A program made the position numbers and the translations under genes. A DNA stretch of 64,000 bases from JAAYED01 sp040772225 (lineage in GTDB: Bacteria; Chloroflexota; Anaerolineae; UBA1429): contig JAXGYO010000002.1 of NCBI GenBank assembly GCA_040772225.1, forward strand, positions 372,001 through 436,000, in the 5' to 3' direction. Under the pieces are notes generated by a model. That model made no database searches. It saw only the letters and a list, made by a program, of their open reading frames with translations, and had not been told where the DNA came from. Positions 25,483-34,199 of this stretch are shown one piece after another (position 1 is the first letter of the stretch; each line of letters begins with the position of its first letter).

Positions 25483-26466
25483 ATGAGAAGGATATCGATC
25501 GAGGAGCTGCAGCCGGGCCTGGCCGTCAACAAGCAGGCCTTTTTGCTCCGTGACAAGTCGTTGACGGCGACCCGTTCGGGGTCGTCGCTGTTGCGCGTCA
25601 TGCTTGGCGATCGATCAGGATCTATCCCCGGTATCATGTTCGACGCGCCCACACGGCTCTTTCAGGACCTGGTCATCGGCAAGGGCGTCGAAGTCACAGG
25701 CCGGGTCGAGGAGTATCGCGACGCGCTGCAGATCCGGCTCGATCGTATCCTGGCCATAGAGTTACCGGATCTCGCAGAGTTCCTGCCCAGTTCTCGGCGC
25801 CCGATCGGAGAGATGCAGCAGCAGCTGGATGCGCTCATTGACTCGGTGCAGCAGACCGACCTGAACCGGCTGCTTCTCGCGCTGCTGGGGCCTGGGGCCC
25901 GCGACCGGATGGCCTTTCGCGAAGCACCCGCCGCCAAACGGATGCACCACGCTAGTAGAGGCGGACTGCTGGAGCACACGCTGAGCGTTGTCTCACTGGT
26001 AGAGGCCGCCTGTGCCGCGCATCCCGAACTGGATCGGGATCTTGCGTTGAGCATCGCGATCCTGCATGATCTCGGCAAGATCCGCGCCTACGACCCCACA
26101 ACCTTTGATCTCACCGACGAGGGTGCCCTCTGGGGCCACCTGTACATCAGCGCATCGGCGGTCGAGGCTGCGATTGGTGAGTTGGCGGGGTTTGATCCTC
26201 AGCTGCGCCTCAAACTTGTCCACGGCATTCTGGCGCATCACGGCGCACTGGTGCATGGCTCGCCCGTGGTGCCCATGACCGCAGAGGCCATGGCTGTGCA
26301 CCATGCTGACACCATGGACGCCGATCTTCAGGGCGCAGCGGAGGCGTTCAGCCGGCCGGACGGCCAGAGCGGCCCCTACACCGGCTGGAGCCAGATGCAC
26401 GAAACACGGCTCTACCGCGGCGTAGGGGAAGACGTCGATGAGTATGGGTGGCGCAGCTCGGACTAG
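25483..26466 (+). CDS. OB-fold plus HD-domain nuclease-like protein (YhaM type)
   Basis: The 327-residue protein has an N-terminal OB-fold (about 15-100) and an HD domain with HHASRGGLLEHTLSV (about residue 157) and AILHDLGKI (metal-binding His-Asp, about residue 194). HHGALVHGS and HHADTMDA follow. This is the layout of YhaM, a 3'-5' exoribonuclease. I chose ATG at 25483 because AAAGGAG lies five bases upstream; the frame reaches back to 25438. Its stop shares the palindrome CTAG with the stop of the convergent SDR gene. Confidence 0.85.
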   Translation: MRRISIEELQPGLAVNKQAFLLRDKSLTATRSGSSLLRVMLGDRSGSIPGIMFDAPTRLFQDLVIGKGVEVTGRVEEYRDALQIRLDRILAIELPDLAEFLPSSRRPIGEMQQQLDALIDSVQQTDLNRLLLALLGPGARDRMAFREAPAAKRMHHASRGGLLEHTLSVVSLVEAACAAHPELDRDLALSIAILHDLGKIRAYDPTTFDLTDEGALWGHLYISASAVEAAIGELAGFDPQLRLKLVHGILAHHGALVHGSPVVPMTAEAMAVHHADTMDADLQGAAEAFSRPDGQSGPYTGWSQMHETRLYRGVGEDVDEYGWRSSD

Positions 26467-27176
26467 AGCGTCTTTCCACCGTACACCGGTATGGCAGCGC
26501 CATTGAGCGCATCACCACCCGGCCCGCAGAGAAAGACCATCATCTCTGCCAACATTTCGGGCGCCACCCATCCTGGCCGGTCCCCATCAGCGCTACCCTG
26601 GGCCTGGCGGGGAGTGGCAATTGTCCCTGGTAGGATCATATTGGCACGGATACCCTGTGCACCATAGTCTGCTGCGACGGACCGCGTGAGTGCGAGCAGC
26701 GCTGCCTTGGACACGTTGTAGGGCGCCTGCCCGCTACCGGGTCGCTCTATTGCCCGCGAGCCTACCGTAACGATTCGCCCCCCTCCGTGATCAAGCATGG
26801 CGGGCAGAGCAGCCCTGATGATGTTGAATGCTGCGTGTAGATTCGTCTCCAACATGGCATACCAGTCGTCATCGGCCAGGTCCGCCACAGCAACGTTGCC
26901 GTGCCACGTACCAACGAGATGTAGCAAACAGTCGATACGCCCAAAGCGGTCGAGCACCGCTCGCACCGCCTGCTCTGCCTCCATCCTCTTGCTCAGATCG
27001 GCGGCAGAGCACAGGACCCGCTCTTGTGTAAGCGCCAGCGCCCTAACGAGGTCCTCCAGCGGCTCTATGCGGCGTGAGACTAGAGCAAGCAAGACATCCT
27101 CGCGTGCAAAGCCCTGTACCACAGCCTGTCCCAACCCGCCACTGGCGCCGGTGATCACGATGACCCGTCTATCCAT
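26463..27176 (-). CDS. Short-chain dehydrogenase/reductase
   Basis: The 237-residue Rossmann enzyme has TGASGGLGQAV (glycine-rich dinucleotide loop) at about 8-18. The catalytic Tyr/Lys lie in YNVSKAALLALTRS. A Ser in the usual position is less clear: VGSRAIERPGSGQAPYNVSK. It uses NAD(P)H on an unknown alcohol or carbonyl. The ATG at 27176 shares one base with the stop of the upstream hydrolase (TGATG); a TTG at 27179 is also in frame. The two genes form an operon. Confidence 0.85.
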   Translation of the reverse strand: MDRRVIVITGASGGLGQAVVQGFAREDVLLALVSRRIEPLEDLVRALALTQERVLCSAADLSKRMEAEQAVRAVLDRFGRIDCLLHLVGTWHGNVAVADLADDDWYAMLETNLHAAFNIIRAALPAMLDHGGGRIVTVGSRAIERPGSGQAPYNVSKAALLALTRSVAADYGAQGIRANMILPGTIATPRQAQGSADGDRPGWVAPEMLAEMMVFLCGPGGDALNGAAIPVYGGKTL

Positions 27177-27997
27177 CAATGAGTAACCTCCACTTGCTCA
27201 TCAGACACTAACTCGACACTGGCCTCCAGCCATGCAACGATCTTGTCGTGCGAACGGTTTGGCGTGCCATGCCAGGCACGCTCTTCCTCTAGCCACGCCT
27301 TTGGCTCTGACGCTGCACGATAGAGCGCTTCAGAGGCCTTGCGTGGGATAAGCGTGTCACGCCCGCAATGGACGATGAGTATCGAACAGGGTGCAACGCT
27401 GCCTACCGCGTCCAGCGGCCAGTGACGGAACTGCAGCGTATCCGCCACCCGGATGCCCAGCGATCGGTAAAAGTACCTGAGGACTCCGGGCCGCCAGGGT
27501 TTGTCGCGGTGCCAGGCAGGGCCTACCGGGCTCGAGATGCTAACGATCGACTCCAAAGCTGCTCCAGAAGCTGCTGCGTGGATGGTAGCCGCCGCTCCCA
27601 GGGAGACTCCCACTGCGGAGACATGTCTGTAACCGAGCCGGCGGGCCTCTGCGACCACCGCAGCCAGACAGGCGCCCGCACGCTTGAAATCCAAATCGGC
27701 CGTGCCCGAGGAGGCACCATGACCTGGCTGGTCGTACAAGAGCACATCAAAGCGCTCCAGCAGGTGAGAGGCCAGACGTACAATGCGCAGGTCATCCTTG
27801 CGCTTGAGGAACCCGTGCGCGACGATGACGACGTGCTCTCTCCCGCGGTCCACATGGGCGACTGCGATCTCGGTCCCGTCTGACATGGTGAGTACTGTGG
27901 CCCCAGCATCATCCGGAAGAGCGCTGCGCGCAAACCAGACATATCGCGCCAACACCCACAAAACTAACAGGGCACCAGAGACAATCAGAAACGGCAT
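27176..27997 (-). CDS. Alpha/beta hydrolase, membrane-anchored
   Basis: The 273-residue protein starts with one hydrophobic segment (about 2-22), probably an anchor. The hydrolase domain follows, with HGFLKRKDD (oxyanion region), the nucleophile elbow GVSLGAAATI (Ser near residue 137), VHCGRDTLIP (Asp) and WHGTPNRSHD (His). The start at 27997 has GGGGGAGGG directly upstream; the longer frame to 28237 overlaps the divergent DUF362 gene. The substrate is unknown. Confidence 0.82.
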   Translation of the reverse strand: MPFLIVSGALLVLWVLARYVWFARSALPDDAGATVLTMSDGTEIAVAHVDRGREHVVIVAHGFLKRKDDLRIVRLASHLLERFDVLLYDQPGHGASSGTADLDFKRAGACLAAVVAEARRLGYRHVSAVGVSLGAAATIHAAASGAALESIVSISSPVGPAWHRDKPWRPGVLRYFYRSLGIRVADTLQFRHWPLDAVGSVAPCSILIVHCGRDTLIPRKASEALYRAASEPKAWLEEERAWHGTPNRSHDKIVAWLEASVELVSDEQVEVTH

Positions 27998-28028
27998 ACC
28001 CTCCCCCGATGTCCGCGATCCTGGGGCC

Positions 28029-28057
28029 ATTCTAGCGCCAGCCCCCTGGCTGCGCAA
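28029..28057 (-). promoter_or_regulatory. Candidate promoter of the hydrolase-SDR operon
   Basis: On the minus strand TTGCGC (28052-28057), 17 bases, TAGAAT (28029-28034). This would put the transcript start about 25 bases before the ATG. Confidence 0.55.
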
Positions 28058-28124
28058 GGCGGCGAGAGATGTGCTGGAGCGCGGACCGAGGCGAGCACGC
28101 GGGTGAAGCACGTAAGGTGCTGCT

Positions 28125-28152
28125 TTGACGCCCCCAATCAGCAGCGTAGAAT
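28125..28152 (+). promoter_or_regulatory. Promoter of the DUF362 gene
   Basis: TTGACG (28125-28130), 16 bases, TAGAAT (28147-28152). Each box is one base off consensus. The ATG follows at 28206. Confidence 0.72.
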
Positions 28153-28205
28153 TCAGCGCAGACACGGACGAATTCTTCAGCCCGTAACACGAAAGGGCGA
28201 TTCGG

Positions 28206-29312
28206 ATGACTACACGAGCGCGCGTTGCGGTACTCAAGACCCAGCCGGAGAGCGTTCTGGCTGACTATGACCGGCTCCTCGGCCTGGCGCAGGTTGAGCG
28301 ATACCTGCCCGCAGGAGACACGGTGATTCTCAAAGACAATATCTCGTGGCACTTTCCCTTTCCCAGCGCCAACACCACACCGTGGCAGCTGGAGGGGACG
28401 ATCCTTGCGCTGCAGCGCCGCGGCTATGAGCAACAGGTCTGCGTCCAAAACAAGACAGTCGTCACCAACGCCTTCAAGGGTGAGGACCTCAACAACTATG
28501 TACCGATCTTTCGCCGGTACAATATCCCCGTACTGTATAACTTTAAGGACTCGGACATAAAGTGGAAGGTGTACGAGCCCAGAGCACGGATGAATGCGCT
28601 CGACCGTGTATATCCCAAGGGCATTCCCATGCCCGAGTATTTCAAAGGCAAGAGCATCGTGCACCTGCCCACGGTCAAGTGCCACATTTACACGACGACA
28701 ACGGGGGCCATGAAGAACGCTTTCGGCGGCCTGCTCAATACCAACCGACACTATACCCACACGTGGATTCACGAGACGCTTGTGGATCTGCTGGCGATTC
28801 AGCAAGAGATCCACTCGGGCATTTTTGCGGTCATGGACGGCACCACTGCGGGAAATGGCACGGGGCCGCGCGTTATGAAGCCCGAGGTAAAGAATGTGAT
28901 CCTCGCCAGTGGAGATCAGGTAGCGATCGATGCGATCGCCGCACGGCTGATGGGCTTTGATCCGCTAAGCATCGGCTACATCCGGATGGCCCATGAGCAA
29001 GGGCTTGGCGTTGGCGATCCTCGCGAGATCGAGGTCCTCGGTGATGACATCGAGGGTGAGAGCTGGAACTTTAGTGTAGGCCTGAACCTGCATCGTGCTC
29101 TTGGCTGGCTATCCTGGTACGGCCCCACCAAAGTGCTGCAAAAGTTGCTCTTTCACACGCCGCTGGTGCACGCGATGAGCTTTGTCTCTGAGGCTTATCA
29201 CGACTATTACCGATGGCCGCTCAAGGAGCGGCACGTCTATGACCACTGGCGCGAGACAACGTCGTGGGGCCAGCTGTTCGACCGCTATCTGCGAGAAGGT
29301 TCTTTGCGCTAG
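28206..29312 (+). CDS. DUF362-family protein of unknown function
   Basis: The 368-residue protein carries the DUF362 signature LPTVKCHIYTTTTGAMKNAF (about residues 155-174) and NRHYTHTWIHETLVDLL. VMDGTTAGNGTGPR and SGDQVAIDAIAARLMGFDP follow. Many DUF362 proteins carry a ferredoxin domain; this one has only scattered cysteines and no CxxCxxC cluster. The function is not known. It stands alone between its own promoter and a strong terminator. Confidence 0.78.
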   Translation: MTTRARVAVLKTQPESVLADYDRLLGLAQVERYLPAGDTVILKDNISWHFPFPSANTTPWQLEGTILALQRRGYEQQVCVQNKTVVTNAFKGEDLNNYVPIFRRYNIPVLYNFKDSDIKWKVYEPRARMNALDRVYPKGIPMPEYFKGKSIVHLPTVKCHIYTTTTGAMKNAFGGLLNTNRHYTHTWIHETLVDLLAIQQEIHSGIFAVMDGTTAGNGTGPRVMKPEVKNVILASGDQVAIDAIAARLMGFDPLSIGYIRMAHEQGLGVGDPREIEVLGDDIEGESWNFSVGLNLHRALGWLSWYGPTKVLQKLLFHTPLVHAMSFVSEAYHDYYRWPLKERHVYDHWRETTSWGQLFDRYLREGSLR

Positions 29313-29369
29313 CCGGCCGCCGATTCAGCAAAACTGCAAAGTGGCTCACGCACCCTATCGGCATGCGAA

Positions 29370-29405
29370 GCGGGCCTCTGGTTAGTCCAGAGGCCCGCCC
29401 TTTTT
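29370..29405 (+). terminator. Rho-independent terminator of the DUF362 gene
   Basis: A perfect 12-base stem, GCGGGCCTCTGG, loop TTAGT and CCAGAGGCCCGC, is followed by CCTTTTT. It also lies at the 3' side of convergent pyrG. Confidence 0.9.
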
Positions 29406-29407
29406 CT

Positions 29408-31012
29408 CTAGTGACGCGACTGTTTGATCGCGGCACCGATAAAGCCGCGAAACAGTGGATGTGGCCGATCCGGGCGCGTCTTGAACTCTGGGTGGAACTG
29501 GCTGCCCACCATCCAGGGGTGATCGCGAATCTCTCCCATCTCGACCAGCTGACCATCCGGCGAGGTGCCGCTCCAGGTCAGCCCGGCATCCTGTAGCGCA
29601 TCGCGGAAATCGTTATTGATCTCCCAACGGTGGCGATGCCGCTCGGAGATCTCATCGATCCCGTAGGCATCCCTGGCCCGCGTGCCGGCGCGCAGCACAC
29701 AGGGATAGCGACCAAGCCGCATCGTCCCGCCTTTATCGGCGATGCCCCTCTGCGCAAGCATCAGATCGACGACCGGATACGGCGTCTCAGGATCGAATTC
29801 CGTGCTGTTTGCAGACTTCCAGCCGAGCACGTTCCTGGCAAACTCGATGGTCATCACCTGCAAGCCCAAACAGAGCCCCATATAAGGAACCCCATTCTCA
29901 CGAGCATACTGAGCCGCAGCGATCTTGCCCTCGATGCCCCTTGGTCCAAATCCCCCGGGCACGATAATGCCGTCAGCCTGCTTTACCGCATCCGGAATAC
30001 CATCCCGTTCAATGTCCTCAGCGTCCACCCATTCCACAACGACCCGGCGATTGTGTGCCGCAGCGGCATGTATCAGAGACTCGGTCACACTCTTGTACGC
30101 ATCATGCAGCGCCACGTACTTGCCCACCAGAGCAATCCGAACCTCGCCCTGAGGGTTGAGGAGATTGGCCACAACCTCACGCCACCCGTTCAGCTCTGGC
30201 TCAATCGCAGGTAACTTGAGACGCTTGACCAGATAGTCGCCGAGGCCATATTCCTCCAGAGTGATCGGGACCTGGTAGATTGTCTCGGTGGTCTGGAGTG
30301 GGATCACAGCCTGCCGATCGACGGCCCCAAAGAGCGCAATCTTGTCCAACAAATCGTCGGCGATCGGATAGTCTGCACGGCAGAGCAACACATCGGGGCT
30401 GATACCGATACTGCGCAGCTCCGCGACGCTGTGCTGAGTCGGCTTGGTTTTGAGCTCGTCCGTCGCACCAATGTGCGGCAACAGCGTTATGTGAACATAG
30501 CAGCAATTGTCCGCCCCGACATCCCTGCGCATCTGACGAATAGCCTCAAGAAACGGTAGGCTTTCGATATCGCCCACCGTGCCGCCGATCTCTACGATCG
30601 CGACGTCGATGCCAGCCTCCTCGGGCGCGGTCCGAATGTGACGCTTGATCTCATCGGTGATGTGCGGGATGACCTGTACCGTCCCGCCCAGGAAATCGCC
30701 GCGACGCTCTCTGGCGATGACTTCAGCATAGATGCGCCCGCTGGTGACGTTGGCATACTGCCCGAGTTGCACATCGGTAAAGCGCTCATAGTGGCCCAGA
30801 TCGAGATCGGTCTCTGTACCATCCTCGAGCACAAAGACTTCACCGTGCTGGAGCGGAGACATGGTGCCGGGGTCCACGTTGATGTAGGGGTCGAGCTTTT
30901 GGAGCGTGACGCTCACGCCACGAGACTTTAGTATACGACCGATGGAGGCCGCAGCCACGCCCTTACCAACTGAGGAAACAACGCCACCGGTTACAAAAAC
31001 AAAACGGGTCAT
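29408..31012 (-). CDS. pyrG: CTP synthase
   Basis: The 534-residue enzyme converts UTP to CTP with glutamine. The N-terminal synthase domain begins RFVFVTGGVVSSVGKGV and contains CYVHITLLPHIG. The C-terminal glutamine amidotransferase domain has the nucleophile in YMGLCLGLQVMTIEFAR (about residue 380) and the His-Glu pair in GSQFHPEFKTRP. The ATG at 31012 has GGAGG six bases upstream; the frame continuing to 31117 is not used. It is essential pyrimidine metabolism and appears to be transcribed alone. Confidence 0.97.
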   Translation of the reverse strand: MTRFVFVTGGVVSSVGKGVAAASIGRILKSRGVSVTLQKLDPYINVDPGTMSPLQHGEVFVLEDGTETDLDLGHYERFTDVQLGQYANVTSGRIYAEVIARERRGDFLGGTVQVIPHITDEIKRHIRTAPEEAGIDVAIVEIGGTVGDIESLPFLEAIRQMRRDVGADNCCYVHITLLPHIGATDELKTKPTQHSVAELRSIGISPDVLLCRADYPIADDLLDKIALFGAVDRQAVIPLQTTETIYQVPITLEEYGLGDYLVKRLKLPAIEPELNGWREVVANLLNPQGEVRIALVGKYVALHDAYKSVTESLIHAAAAHNRRVVVEWVDAEDIERDGIPDAVKQADGIIVPGGFGPRGIEGKIAAAQYARENGVPYMGLCLGLQVMTIEFARNVLGWKSANSTEFDPETPYPVVDLMLAQRGIADKGGTMRLGRYPCVLRAGTRARDAYGIDEISERHRHRWEINNDFRDALQDAGLTWSGTSPDGQLVEMGEIRDHPWMVGSQFHPEFKTRPDRPHPLFRGFIGAAIKQSRH

Positions 31013-31055
31013 GCATGCCCTCCATCTGAGTGTGGGGCCTGCTGCCCGGGACTGA

Positions 31056-31083
31056 ATAATAGCACCGGGCGCCCCCTGTACAA
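31056..31083 (-). promoter_or_regulatory. Candidate promoter of pyrG
   Basis: On the minus strand TTGTAC (31078-31083), 16 bases, TATTAT (31056-31061). The -35 is weak. No obvious G-rich initial transcribed region of the reiterative pyrG type is visible. Confidence 0.45.
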
Positions 31084-31160
31084 AATCACCGCCACGATGG
31101 TCAGGATCCGAGCCCATATTGCGTTCTGCGCCAAGGCCAGCTAACCATCACCGCCTATCA

Positions 31161-31188
31161 TTGAGAGCCGCAACCTCACACGTATACT
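31161..31188 (+). promoter_or_regulatory. Promoter of the MFS gene
   Basis: TTGAGA (31161-31166), 16 bases, TATACT (31183-31188). Both boxes are one base off consensus, 30 bases before the ATG at 31218. Confidence 0.7.
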
Positions 31189-31217
31189 CGCCCCACCTGT
31201 GAGGAGCACACGAGCCC

Positions 31218-32482
31218 ATGGCTGAATCCCATCCCTGGCTACGACGCAATCTGCTGCTGCTCCTTGTCGATTTTGTCGCCTTTTCGATCGGGTTTGCGTT
31301 CTTCGATCCCCTGGTTATTGTGCCCACCTTTGCCCAGGCCTTGACGGGATCAGAACTGGCTGTCGGCGCCCTCTCCACCCTGCGCTTTGTATTTGTCACC
31401 GTGCCGCAGATCTGGGCAGCAGGCGTCCTTACCGCAAGCGCCCGCAAGAAACCCCTTCTATTGTGGTCCAGTATTGGAGGACGACTCCCTGTCGCCCTGA
31501 TGGCACCGGTCATCCTGCTTCTGGCCCCGACCGCGCCATTGCTGGTACTGGGCATGTTGGCTATCGCAATTGCCCTGTTCTATACCTCCGAGGGGCTAAA
31601 CGGTATCGCCTGGCCCGACATCGTAGGCAAGCTTCTCCCGGCCGGCATTCGCGGACGTTTTCTCGGATTGGGCCAATTGCTCTCCTCCTTAGGAGCCCTG
31701 GCTGGAGGCTACTTGATCCAGCGGATCCTCTCTGGTGCGGGCCCTGGCTTTCCCAGCAACTGGGCCTTGATTTTCCTCTGCGCCACCATCGGTTTCTTTG
31801 GATCGGCGCTCGCCATCAGCCTTCTGCGGGAGCGGCCCGACCATCCACCGAAGGAGACGGGCAATGTCCGCGAGAGCGTTGCACTGCTGGGCCACGCTGT
31901 GAGAGAGGACCCCCGCTTGCGTCGCATCGTGGTCGTCGAGCTAATGCTGGGAACCGCTACCTCCGTCTTTCCGTTTTCGTCATTCGGGCAGGCGATCTCG
32001 TAGCCCGGGGCCAATCGGTTCTCGGCAGTTACATCATTGCGCAGAATCTGGGCGGGATGGCGGTCGCCCTCATATGCGGATACGTCGTTGACCGCCTGGG
32101 AAGCTGGGCAACAGTACGCCTGGGAACGGCGTTCGAGACCGTCACGCTCGCGCTCGTGACACTGGCTCCCTTTCTCGGACTGCCGTACGTAATCTACCTC
32201 ATCGCGTTCGCGCTGCTGGGCTTTGTCACTGCAAGCTCATGGTGGACCTTTACCGCTTATCTTATGGACATGGCCGAAACCGATCGGCGCCCCGCCTACC
32301 TCGCAGCCAGCGGCGTGCTCAAGAGCACTGTGTTTGTCGCATCAGTCGCGGTAGGGGCGCCCTACAGCCGCACAAGCCCCGAGGTCATCTTTGGCATCGC
32401 GCTGACCTTTGCTCTCGGCGCGTTCATCACAAGCCTGACCCTGGCACGCGTCAGGGCTGGCGTCACGCTCGATGCCCGCTGA
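31218..32482 (+). pseudogene. MFS transporter interrupted by a one-base frameshift
   Basis: The first frame (31218-32003) encodes the N-terminal half: MAESHPWLRR, five or six spans and the MFS-like turn GIRGRFLGLGQLL. It ends in the unrelated tail SSFGQAIS. The second half continues in another frame from about 31975 to 32482, with FVIRAGDLVARGQSVLG and five more spans. Adding one T to the TTTT run at 31974-31977 would restore a single protein of about 421 residues reading SVFPFFVIRAGD. Either the gene is broken, or a base was lost in sequencing a homopolymer. The promoter and ribosome site (GTGAGGAG) look intact. Confidence 0.82.
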
Positions 32483-32487
32483 ACAGA

Positions 32488-32511
32488 CTGATTTGGCCCA
32501 CCGCCAATCAG
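32488..32511 (+). terminator. Weak hairpin after the MFS gene
   Basis: CTGATT plus GGC pair with GCC plus AATCAG around a five-base loop, with one bulged T. It starts six bases after the MFS stop, with no T tract following. The rest of the gap up to 32670 shows nothing I can name. Confidence 0.35.
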
Positions 32512-32670
32512 CATAACACAGCCAGCGGCGGCATAGCAACCCATTCATGCAAACCGATCAGCAACCCGGGGCCCAGGCTATTCTACTATGTAGAGCGCGA
32601 CGAGCGAGGACCCAGGGCTGCGGCGATTCAGATCAGCCTATAGAAACCCACGGTCATCTCCAATCCGCCG

Positions 32671-32699
32671 TTGGCCTCAGGCGTACGCGATGCTATAAT
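32671..32699 (+). promoter_or_regulatory. Promoter of the membrane protein-argF-cdaA-der operon
   Basis: TTGGCC (32671-32676), 17 bases, TATAAT (32694-32699), with an extended -10 TG at 32691-32692. The ATG of the first gene is 20 bases downstream. It is among the best consensus promoters in the window. Confidence 0.75.
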
Positions 32700-32718
32700 C
32701 AACAGAGAGGGGTTCGTG

Positions 32719-33486
32719 ATGGAGCGGACCCGCAATCAGACCCTGAGGCGCAGTATGTGGATCAAGCCGTCTGGCTATGTCATAGGCGCTCTTCTGGCGG
32801 GCGCCCTTTCGGCTGCCGGGCCGCAGCGGTTTTCTGCGGCCGCCCTACCGTTATTGGCGCTCTGGGTCATCCTGGACCTGTGTGCTGGCACACTTGCGCG
32901 TGTGATACGCGTATTGGGTCGTTCTGGACTCGGGCGCGTTCACACACGGTCACGGCGGCATCTGACGCTGCAGGCGCTGATCTGCCTCCTGTCGGCCACC
33001 GCAGTGGCGATGCTGTTACCGGCATCGGCACGACTGCTCGCGGGCATCACGCTGGCGCTGTGCGCCCTGGAGGCGATCGCCACCAGAAGCCAGGCAGTGA
33101 CTACAGCGACGGCACTGGTACAGGGGACGCAGGTAGTCGGGGCATGGGGAGCGGCCTATCTCCTTGTGACCGGGCAGGCCCATCCCGTGGCAGCCCTCGG
33201 CGTCCTGGCCGGAGCAGGGACGTATGGGAGATTGTCGCACGCGGTCATCCAGCATCAATGGAGCCTGTGGGTCACGCGCTTGTCCTGGATAGGCATGTTT
33301 GCCGTATTGGTGGTGTCTCGGCAGCCATTGTTGGCTGGACTGGTGGCCCTGACCGGCTGCGCCGACGACTTGTATCGAACGCAACCCTTTCGCAGGGGCG
33401 ATTCAGGACCGCTTGCGGCGATCTCATGGGTCGGCGGATGGGTACTCATCGCCATCGCATCCACCTACTGGAGCCTTGCGACGTGA
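32719..33486 (+). CDS. Multi-span membrane protein of unknown function
   Basis: The 255-residue protein is strongly hydrophobic, with about six to eight spans beginning near residue 18. Basic loops (RTRNQTLRRSMW, RVHTRSRRHLT) suggest a cytoplasmic N-terminus. I do not recognise a family. The ATG at 32719 follows AGAGAGGGG; an upstream in-frame ATG at 32671 lies inside the promoter. Its stop overlaps the GTG of the methyltransferase gene (GTGA), so the two are probably coupled and may act together on a membrane substrate. Confidence 0.7.
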   Translation: MERTRNQTLRRSMWIKPSGYVIGALLAGALSAAGPQRFSAAALPLLALWVILDLCAGTLARVIRVLGRSGLGRVHTRSRRHLTLQALICLLSATAVAMLLPASARLLAGITLALCALEAIATRSQAVTTATALVQGTQVVGAWGAAYLLVTGQAHPVAALGVLAGAGTYGRLSHAVIQHQWSLWVTRLSWIGMFAVLVVSRQPLLAGLVALTGCADDLYRTQPFRRGDSGPLAAISWVGGWVLIAIASTYWSLAT

Positions 33487-34199
33487 CATGGCTGTGGTAT
33501 CTAGTGGCCGCGATCGCGGCCGTCGTGCTGCTCTACTGGACGATCATCGTGACCGAGGGCACGTACCTCGGCACCAGGGCAGTGGTCATGATGTACGATT
33601 GGACCGCGCGGCGCTACAACGCCATCAAGAAAGTGCGGCCAGTCTACGAGATGTATTTTCTGGGCGCACCGCTCGGCGAGAGACTGCCTGTCCGGGAGCC
33701 ACGGGTACTTGACGTCGCCACCGGGACGGGCCGGCTGCCTGCGACACTGCTCGATGGTGCACTATATGGGGGCATCGTGATCGGAGTTGATCATTCGCTC
33801 CCCATGCTGGAGGAGGCAGTTTCCGCGCTGGGATCGTACGATGGAAAGGCTACGTTCATCCAGGGTGACGCCCACAGACTGATGTTTGGGGACAATGCCT
33901 TTGACGCCGTCAGTTGTCTGGAAGCTCTCGAGTTCATGCGCGATCCACGCGCTGTTGTTCGTGAGATGATACGCGTGCTCAAGCCCGGCGGCTCGATGCT
34001 GGTCACCAATCGCGTCGGATGGGAAGCCTGGCTGTTCCCCGGACGGTACTGCCGGCGAGGCAAGCTTGAGACGCTGTTGGACAAGCTGGGAATGCAGAAC
34101 ATCGATACGCACCGTTGGCAGGTCTATTACGATTTGATCTGGGCCGTCAAGCCCGAATCCGTCCAAACTGAGGATGAGAGGAAAGTCAATGAAGCGTGA
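33483..34199 (+). CDS. Membrane-anchored class I SAM-dependent methyltransferase
   Basis: The 238-residue protein starts with one span (about 2-22) and then a Rossmann methyltransferase: LDVATGTGRLP (SAM loop, about residues 77-87), GVDHSLPMLEEA, IQGDAHRLMFGDNAFDAVSC and MIRVLKPGGSMLVT. It resembles the UbiE/phospholipid methyltransferase type. I chose GTG at 33483, which overlaps the previous stop (GTGA); the frame is open far upstream but that part is out of frame with the preceding gene. It overlaps argF by 11 bases. The substrate is unknown, possibly a lipid or quinone. Confidence 0.8.
   Translation: MTWLWYLVAAIAAVVLLYWTIIVTEGTYLGTRAVVMMYDWTARRYNAIKKVRPVYEMYFLGAPLGERLPVREPRVLDVATGTGRLPATLLDGALYGGIVIGVDHSLPMLEEAVSALGSYDGKATFIQGDAHRLMFGDNAFDAVSCLEALEFMRDPRAVVREMIRVLKPGGSMLVTNRVGWEAWLFPGRYCRRGKLETLLDKLGMQNIDTHRWQVYYDLIWAVKPESVQTEDERKVNEA

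Noticed and set aside
32547..33482. A long open frame continuous with the methyltransferase to its left
   Set aside because: It overlaps the better membrane-protein gene in another frame, contains no hydrophobic pattern or domain, and the GTGA overlap gives the methyltransferase a normal start.
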